Shown here in pieces: positions 58,950 to 64,000 of a stretch of 64,000 bases of DNA. Under the pieces are notes generated by a model. It did no database searches and was not told the origin of the DNA. It saw only the letters and a program-made list of their open reading frames with translations. Within the stretch, counting starts at the first letter, position 1. Each line of letters opens with the position of its first letter. The stretch is from an uncultured Coriobacteriales bacterium (GTDB taxonomy: Bacteria; Actinomycetota; Coriobacteriia; Coriobacteriales; UMGS124), in assembly GCA_902464015.1 (NCBI GenBank), contig CABQHM010000010.1, positions 1 through 64,000 on the forward strand. Reading direction: 5' to 3'. The translations under genes were made by a program, and so were the position numbers.

Positions 58950-60391
58950 ATGAGCAATCGCAGCGAGGCACAAGGAAAGCCCGCTCCCTCTCCTGCTGGC
59001 AACGCCTTGCCAAAGGAGCCTGCCACAGCATTTGCCGCATTCGGTGCCTACGTGCTGAGCAACTGGCTACTCACGAGCAAGGTCTTCCCCATCGGCACCG
59101 ATGTAGCCCCGCTGTGTCGCGACATCGCGACGCTCGTGGAAGCAGCGGGCTTTCTCGTGATCGCGCTTGTCGCCTCGAGGGTGCCTCGCCTTCTGGGAGC
59201 ACGCCCGTTCCTTATCGCGCCCCTTGCGCTCTCGTTAGTCGGCGGCATCAGCCTCTGGGCCTTCGTCCCCACCTCCCCACTCGCCGCAACGTTGGCTCTC
59301 TGTTTGCTTTTGCTCTGCGCCGTCTTCGTTATGCTTTCTGCCGGCTGTTGTTTGGCACGCTTAACTCGTCCGCAAATGGCAAAATGCGTCTTGCTGGGCC
59401 TCTTCGCCTCATATCTTCTGCGCTTCCCACTCAGCGTCCTGAGTCCACAAGCAGCGCTCGTCCTGTTCATCACCCTGCAAATCCTTGCAGTATTCGTGGG
59501 CCGCACCGACATGGGCAAGGCACTTGAAATCATCCAATCGGGGCAGGCGCCCGACGAGCTCACGCTCACAAACCCCTTCTCGTTCCTGCCCCGCTCACAC
59601 AGGCTCTTCGTATGCCTGGCCCTTTTCCAGACAGCCTACGGAGCAGCACTTTCCTTCGGCGAGGTTAACAATGCCCCGCTCGCCACATGGGCCGGCATCG
59701 TCCCTTTGCTGTTCTTCTTGGCAATTTGGGCGATAAACAGCCGACCGCTCCTACTTGACTCGTGCTTCAATCTGGCGCTTCTACTTCTAATGGCGGGCTT
59801 TTTATTCGCCCCCATTTCCCAGCAGGCCGTACCTTCGCTGACCTCAAATCTAATCGAAGCGGGAAAGACTTGTTTTTGGCTCGTCTTTTGGCCGGCGCTG
59901 GCGGCGCTTTCCGCCCGCAACCGCGCAGGCACGCTGCCCCTTTTCGCCTGGAGCGGCTTTCTGCTCTGCGTGGGTGTCACGGGAGGCGCCGAACTGGGCC
60001 GGTTGTGCTACGCGGCCATGGCGGGCAGCCTTATTGCGAGCACTGCCGTGACGGGAGCCGTCGTGCTCTGCCTTGCGGCGTTTGCCCTGTTCGGCATGAG
60101 GGGCTCAGCTACGACACGACGGTAGAGGCGCTCACGGCAAGCCCCGAGGTCGTCGAGCATGAGGCCACCCCCGACCTCGACACCACCGTTGCCCGCCTTA
60201 TCGACACGACCGGCCTCACTGCGCGCGAGGCCGAGATCTTCGCCCTGCTCGCCCAGGGCCGCAACGGTGCCTATATCCAACGTCAGCTGGGCGTGAGCTA
60301 CAACACCGTGAAGACCCACGTGGCCCACATCTACACCAAGCTCGGCGTCCACTCCCACCAGGAACTGATCGACCTGGTAGAGGTGGCATAG
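58950..60391 (+). pseudogene. frameshifted membrane LuxR-family regulator
   Basis: The 5' frame (58950-60125, 391 residues) encodes about eleven or twelve membrane helices and stops at GMRGSATTRR. The LuxR helix-turn-helix continues in another frame to 60391 (YDTTVEALTAS ... LTAREAEIFALLAQGRNGAYIQ, GVSYNTVKTHVAHIYTKLGVHSHQ). Adding one G in the AGGGGC run near 60101 would join the frames exactly, so a one-base deletion is the simplest cause. As written, the product has no DNA-binding domain. It is divergent from the reductase at 58677, its presumed target. A sequencing error cannot be excluded; the run is too short for typical phase variation. Confidence 0.85.
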
Positions 60392-60832
60392 AGGAACAGG
60401 CGCAGGCCTTTCCTCGCGGGCGAATGGCAGCGCTCCATCTTGCCCTAAGACGAGCGCGTGGAATCGAGGGGTCTGCGTTGGTGCAATCGGCGATTCGAGG
60501 ATTGGGGCAGCAGCGGGCCGGTTGATTGTCACGCTGCCCCTGATGATTCCCGGAACCCGAGTGAATTTCAGAGATCGTCCAACAAGGTCCTCGCAGGGGC
60601 ATTTCGAACGCCCGTACCAAGGATTGCGCCAGCCTTTCGGGACACACTCGAGAGCACGCCATACATATTTGATGCCAGCATTCAGAATGACACTTGACGC
60701 GGGTGTTCTCGAAAACTGGCTGAGACAAGGTGCGGCAGGAATTCCGCGAAACTTGCCTCTCTTTCACTCCGCCTATAGTTCCGCGCACATGAGCATGGCT
60801 TTCTACTCGCCTCCACACGCGGCGGGCACATG
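60392..60832. other. non-coding stretch between two damaged genes
   Basis: GGGGCAGC and GCTGCCCC (about 60506-60540) can pair across a ~20-nt loop and may end the LuxR transcript. No gene is recognisable. The reductase remnant ends just beyond, at 60896. Confidence 0.4.
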
Positions 60833-60870
60833 AAAAGGCGGTGCCAGGCAAACCTGCCCAGCACCGCCAA
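60833..60870 (-). terminator. terminator of the truncated reductase
   Basis: GGCGGTGC..GGGCAGG pairs with CCTG..GCACCGCC and the minus strand continues with TTTTC. It lies 26 nt after the stop at 60896, so the 3' end of this gene is preserved. Confidence 0.82.
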
Positions 60871-60895
60871 AGAAGTCGAGCGATCAATCTCGTGG

Positions 60896-62104
60896 CTACT
60901 CAGCGAGAGCCTTGCCGAGCCTATAGCCAGCATTAATGCAGTTCATGCCCAGATTGTGGCCGCAAACGGCAAAGTTGTAGCAGTTGCCGTACGAGTCGCC
61001 AACCATGATGCCGATGTTGTAGAGGCCCTCGATGGGATTGTCGTTGGCGTCGCAAACCTGCCATTTCTCGTTGGTGTTCAAGCCACCGGTGACACACAGG
61101 AAGTTGGCGGGGCTCATGCTGAGCTTGCAGCCGTAGAAGGGGCCTTCCTTGATGGGTGCCATGAGAGAGGCGTCCTTGTGGAAGTCGGTGTCGCAGCCGG
61201 CCTCGCACAGCTCGTTGTAATGGTCGATAGAGGCGAGCGCCGCCTCAGCGTCGAGGTCGTCGAGCTGGGCGATGACCTCCTCGAGCATGTCTCCCTTGAC
61301 AAAGGTGCCGCTCTCGACGTTGGAGTCCCACTGAGCCAGGTAAGCCTCGCACGACAGGGGGTCCTTGCCCTCGCCGGCGACGATGGTGGCGCCGAAGGTC
61401 TCCCACTGGGGGAACCAGTGGGCATAGGCGGTGTCCCAGATGCCGTAGCGGGTCATGTCGGGCTGCATCATCATGGCATATGTTCCATACGAGAAGATGA
61501 CGTCCTCGTTAGAGTAGCGCTGGCCGTTCTTGTTGAGCAGCAGACCGGAGAAGTCGGCGATGGACTGACGGTAAGGCATGGGTCCAACAGCATCGATCAT
61601 GGGGGCGTTGGGGATGCTCTTCTGCCACGCGGCGCCGACCCAAAGGCCCATCTTCTGGCCGTCGCCGCCACCAAGGCCACCGAACTGGAAGGCCGCGTCA
61701 TAGTCTATCTCGTTGTACTGAAGCAGCGGGGCGACCCAGTCGCAGTACTTGGCCATCATGTCCTGGTTGGCAGAAAAGTCGCCCGTAGCCATGACGACGG
61801 CCTTGCGGCCGACGTACTTGACGTAGTTGCCATCCGGATCGGTGGCAACTACCGCGCTCACACGGCCTGTATTGCCGTCGTCGCGGACAAGGTAACGGGC
61901 GATGGTTTTGTAATGGATGGTGCCTCCCTGCTCGAGAATCTTCGACTCCAGGGCGTACATGACGTAGTTCTCGCCCAAACGAGCCCCCGATTCGACGCCG
62001 TCGCAAGTCTCAACCCAGTTGTGAGAGCCGGGCTCGGCGGTGAAGGTGCCGTCAGTGTCGGTGTAACCGATCTCCATGGTTGTGGTGTAGCCCTGGCCTT
62101 CCAT
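60896..62104 (-). pseudogene. 5'-truncated fumarate-reductase-like flavoprotein
   Basis: About 402 residues of an FAD reductase from the middle of the substrate domain to the normal C-terminus (LLLNKNGQRYSNEDVIFSYG, GLYNIGIMVGDSYGNCYNFAVCGHNLGMNC). The Tat signal and the GxGxxG FAD motif, normally within the first ~160-200 residues, are missing. Upstream of 62104 the frame runs briefly through native-looking residues and then into a remnant of a LuxR gene on the other strand. The product cannot bind FAD in the usual way or be exported. The loss looks like a deletion that removed a divergent promoter and both gene starts. Confidence 0.85.
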
Positions 62105-62127
62105 GAAGTCGATCGTCCTCGCGCGAC
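62105..62127. other. deletion junction between two truncated divergent genes
   Basis: Within these ~25 nt the minus-strand reductase frame and the plus-strand LuxR frame both lose homology to their families. No insertion-sequence end or direct repeat is visible. Confidence 0.5.
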
Positions 62128-62361
62128 GTGACCACCGAGTACTGCAGGCGAGTGAAAAGATGCTACGGCCTCACGAACCGCGAGAGCGACGTGCTCGAGC
62201 TTATCCTTCGCGGTCAGTTCGTCCCCCAGATGGCCGAGGCGCTCTGCGTCAGTGAAAACACCGTGCGGTCCCACTGCAAGACTCTCTACAGGAAGCTTGG
62301 GGTCCACTCTCGCCAGCAGCTCTTTGATTTGGTCGAGTCTGCCCAGCAATGGGGCGCCTGA
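62128..62361 (+). pseudogene. C-terminal remnant of a LuxR-family regulator
   Basis: 77 residues that are essentially just a LuxR helix-turn-helix (YGLTNRESDVLELILRGQFVPQMAEAL, VSENTVRSHCKTLYRKLGVHSRQQ). The membrane domain that precedes this in every intact relative here (~370-480 residues) is absent, and there is no ribosome-binding site before the GTG at 62128. It is the mirror partner of the truncated reductase at 60896-62104. A small stand-alone DNA-binding protein is possible but unlikely. Confidence 0.8.
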
Positions 62362-62378
62362 TTCGATCCCCGGCCACC

Positions 62379-63803
62379 TCACCCCTGCACGAGGACGTCG
62401 AGCTCCTCCTTGCTGTGGACGCCGAGTTTCTTGTATATATGCTGCATGTGGGCTTTGACCGTGCCGGGCGCGATGCCCAGCTTGTTACCCAGGGCGCGGG
62501 GCGTGTCGCCCCGCGCAACAAGCAGCAGTATCTCCCTCTGACGCCCCGACAGGCCGTGCTCGCGGGCGAGCGTGTCCACGGTCAGCTCGAGCCGCGCGTC
62601 CTCCGCCAGACTCGTCCCCGCACGCGTGAGGACGATGCGCCAGCTCGAGTTGAGCGTGGGCTCCGACACGATGATGAACGTCGCGAACAGGATGCAGATG
62701 ATGACCGCGCCCACGACGACGAGCGACGGCAGGGCGTTGAAGAGGAGCGTCCCGGCCCCCAGGAACGCGATGTGGACAACGTTGAGCAGGCCGAACAGCC
62801 ATGCGGCGCTGATGCCGTAGCGCCGCGACAGGTTGCACAGTACCACCGAGATGTATAGGGACACCGACGTGTAGCTCGCCCGCACGAAGACGGTGACGAG
62901 GCCCTCGTTGCCGTCCCGGACGAGGAGCAGGGCAAGGAAGCCGGCGATTGCCGCGGGCAGGATGGTGCGGTAGACCAGGGCGAAGTCGAAGAACCTCGAT
63001 GCGAACAGGATGGACGCGCAGACGACAAGCGCCGGGAGGACCATGCCCAGGCGCATGAAGAGGTCGTCCTGGTAATGGAGCAGCCACGTGCCGCACCCGT
63101 AGGCGAACGCGTACAGGGCCACCAGGCTCATCGGCTTCCAGGGGAACGATGCCGCGCCGTCCCCCGCGCGCGTCACAAGACCGAGGGACGCGCAGCGCCT
63201 TTGCGCGGCGTCGAGCATGGCCATGCCGAGCAGCGGGAAAACGAGCGTCGCCGCGACCAGGTAACCGCCGGAATATCCGGAAAGCGCCGCGATCGCCACC
63301 TCGCGGGCGATCCAGGAGCTTGCACAGCAAAACGCCACCTCGACCGGGTTGAGGGCGGCACAGACCTCCCACCAGCATAGGATTGCAAGCGAAGAACCGG
63401 CGCCCGCCAAGGCAAGGCCGAGCAGGCGCCCGAGCTGGGCTGTGTCAGACGGCAAAATCGGCATGTCTCCCGGCCCGAGCGGGGCGGCGGGCAGCAGTCC
63501 GCCGAAGGCGGCGAGTGCGTTGCCTGCATACATGAGGGCGGCGGCGCCTGCGAGAACGCCGCGGCGGGCCCCGAGCGGCCCGGCCCCCCGCGCGAGCGCG
63601 ACGACAAGGAGGAACACGGGCACGGAGCCCAGGTCGACGTAGAGCGTGACCCGCCCGAAGGCCGTGGAGGGATCGCTTGACGAGGCGGCCTGCACCATGG
63701 CCTGCAGCGCCGCGACCCATGCCCGCAAGACGCCCGGGCCCAGAAAAGCAAGCGACACCGCGGGCACCCGCTCCGCCAAAAGTCCCCTCAACGTCCCAAA
63801 CAC
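62379..63803 (-). CDS. membrane-bound LuxR-family transcriptional regulator
   Basis: A 474-residue protein with ten or more hydrophobic helices and a C-terminal LuxR helix-turn-helix (last ~65 residues: HGLSGRQREILLLVARGDTPRALGNKLGIAPGTVKAHMQHIYKKLGVHSK). GTG at 63803 is favoured because GGGGGA lies 6-7 nt upstream; ATG at 63833 has its G-run too close. The gene is visibly more GC-rich, with stronger third-position C/G, than the other LuxR genes here, hinting at a different origin or a recombination boundary near 62110-62370. A 16-bp inverted repeat lies just upstream. Its partner gene is probably right of the window. Confidence 0.88.
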   Translation of the reverse strand: MFGTLRGLLAERVPAVSLAFLGPGVLRAWVAALQAMVQAASSSDPSTAFGRVTLYVDLGSVPVFLLVVALARGAGPLGARRGVLAGAAALMYAGNALAAFGGLLPAAPLGPGDMPILPSDTAQLGRLLGLALAGAGSSLAILCWWEVCAALNPVEVAFCCASSWIAREVAIAALSGYSGGYLVAATLVFPLLGMAMLDAAQRRCASLGLVTRAGDGAASFPWKPMSLVALYAFAYGCGTWLLHYQDDLFMRLGMVLPALVVCASILFASRFFDFALVYRTILPAAIAGFLALLLVRDGNEGLVTVFVRASYTSVSLYISVVLCNLSRRYGISAAWLFGLLNVVHIAFLGAGTLLFNALPSLVVVGAVIICILFATFIIVSEPTLNSSWRIVLTRAGTSLAEDARLELTVDTLAREHGLSGRQREILLLVARGDTPRALGNKLGIAPGTVKAHMQHIYKKLGVHSKEELDVLVQG

Positions 63804-63833
63804 GGATGTCCCCCTCCCTCGTCTGCGTCCCAT

Positions 63834-63887
63834 ACCCCCGGGTTACGGCGTCGGGTTACGCGTTTACGACGGCGTAACCCGACGCCG
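63834..63887. promoter_or_regulatory. inverted-repeat operator upstream of the last LuxR gene
   Basis: CGGCGTCGGGTTACGC (63846-63861) and GCGTAACCCGACGCCG (63872-63887) are perfect 16-bp arms with a 10-nt spacer. A third GGGTTACG begins near 63839. It starts 43 nt upstream of the GTG at 63803 and is a strong operator candidate. The remaining bases to 64000 show no gene. Confidence 0.6.
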
Positions 63888-64000
63888 GGATTGCGCCGGC
63901 CCCCTCGCAAATCATACCTTCGAAACGGCGCGGGCGACACGGGAACCCCTCGGCGGGGGCGCGAATCTTCCAAGGCGGCCGCGCGCCTCAAAACAACGAT

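Noticed and set aside
60095..60110. Programmed -1 ribosomal frameshift joining the LuxR halves
   Set aside because: The site AGGGGC is not a standard X XXY YYZ slippery heptamer and no pseudoknot is evident; a one-base deletion is simpler.

Overview
The window reads as a piece of a chromosome from an anaerobic actinobacterium of the class Coriobacteriia, most likely family Eggerthellaceae. That placement is an inference. It rests on high GC, strong Shine-Dalgarno sites, and a very large load of Tat-exported fumarate-reductase-like flavoproteins paired with multi-pass membrane proteins that end in a LuxR helix-turn-helix. No rRNA, tRNA, phage, insertion sequence or CRISPR array was seen.

The dominant theme is a set of reductase-sensor modules. 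There are eight intact exported flavoenzymes (starts at 11156-, 18527-, 20882+, 32453-, 36673+, 42638+, 54385+, 58677-) and a ninth with its 5' end missing (60896-62104-). They sit among six intact membrane LuxR regulators (323+, 20545-, 29545-, 36462-, 52513+, 63803-), one frameshifted LuxR gene (58950-60391) and one LuxR C-terminal remnant (62128-62361). Several pairs are divergent across a shared control region with its own short repeats. One reductase faces a LysR gene instead. Three flavoenzymes carry an FMN-bind domain, at either end of the protein. One is an Old-Yellow-Enzyme/2,4-dienoyl-CoA-reductase-type protein with a Tat signal. The reading is that each module senses one external electron acceptor and induces an extracytoplasmic reductase for it; none keeps the classical fumarate-reductase TRD arginine. 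Two reductase genes are followed on the same strand by a HemW-like protein that has lost the radical-SAM cysteines.

Layout: 1-2000, LuxR regulator; 2097-5609, RND exporter; 5976-7768, diguanylate cyclase and a SnoaL-LytTR regulator; 8017-11156, HemW-like protein and reductase; 11541-13318, minimal SufC-SufB iron-sulfur assembly; 13652-14755, membrane diguanylate cyclase; 15176-16010, ArsR repressor and NifX-like protein; 16512-23856, two reductases with a LuxR and a LysR; 24405-27836, large CAP/PASTA/Ig-repeat surface protein; 27941-32453, LuxR, small coiled protein and reductase; 32981-34462, DUF1846 protein; 34774-39819, LuxR/reductase/HemW-like module; 40409-42315, zinc-ribbon protein, deoxyribosyltransferase and LysR; 42638-45173, reductase and LUD protein; 45370-50207, esterase, AraC and iron/siderophore-type ABC importer; 50816-51955, CobW GTPase; 52513-58677, LuxR, OYE-type enzyme and reductase; 58950-63803, a decaying module and a further LuxR gene.

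Non-coding DNA is unusually structured. It holds two cassettes with inverted arms exactly 93 nt apart, a CTACCWG/GAGCTGG motif near many module genes, six copies of a 27-bp palindromic repeat, a triple 32-bp hairpin repeat and several gene-specific operator-like repeats.
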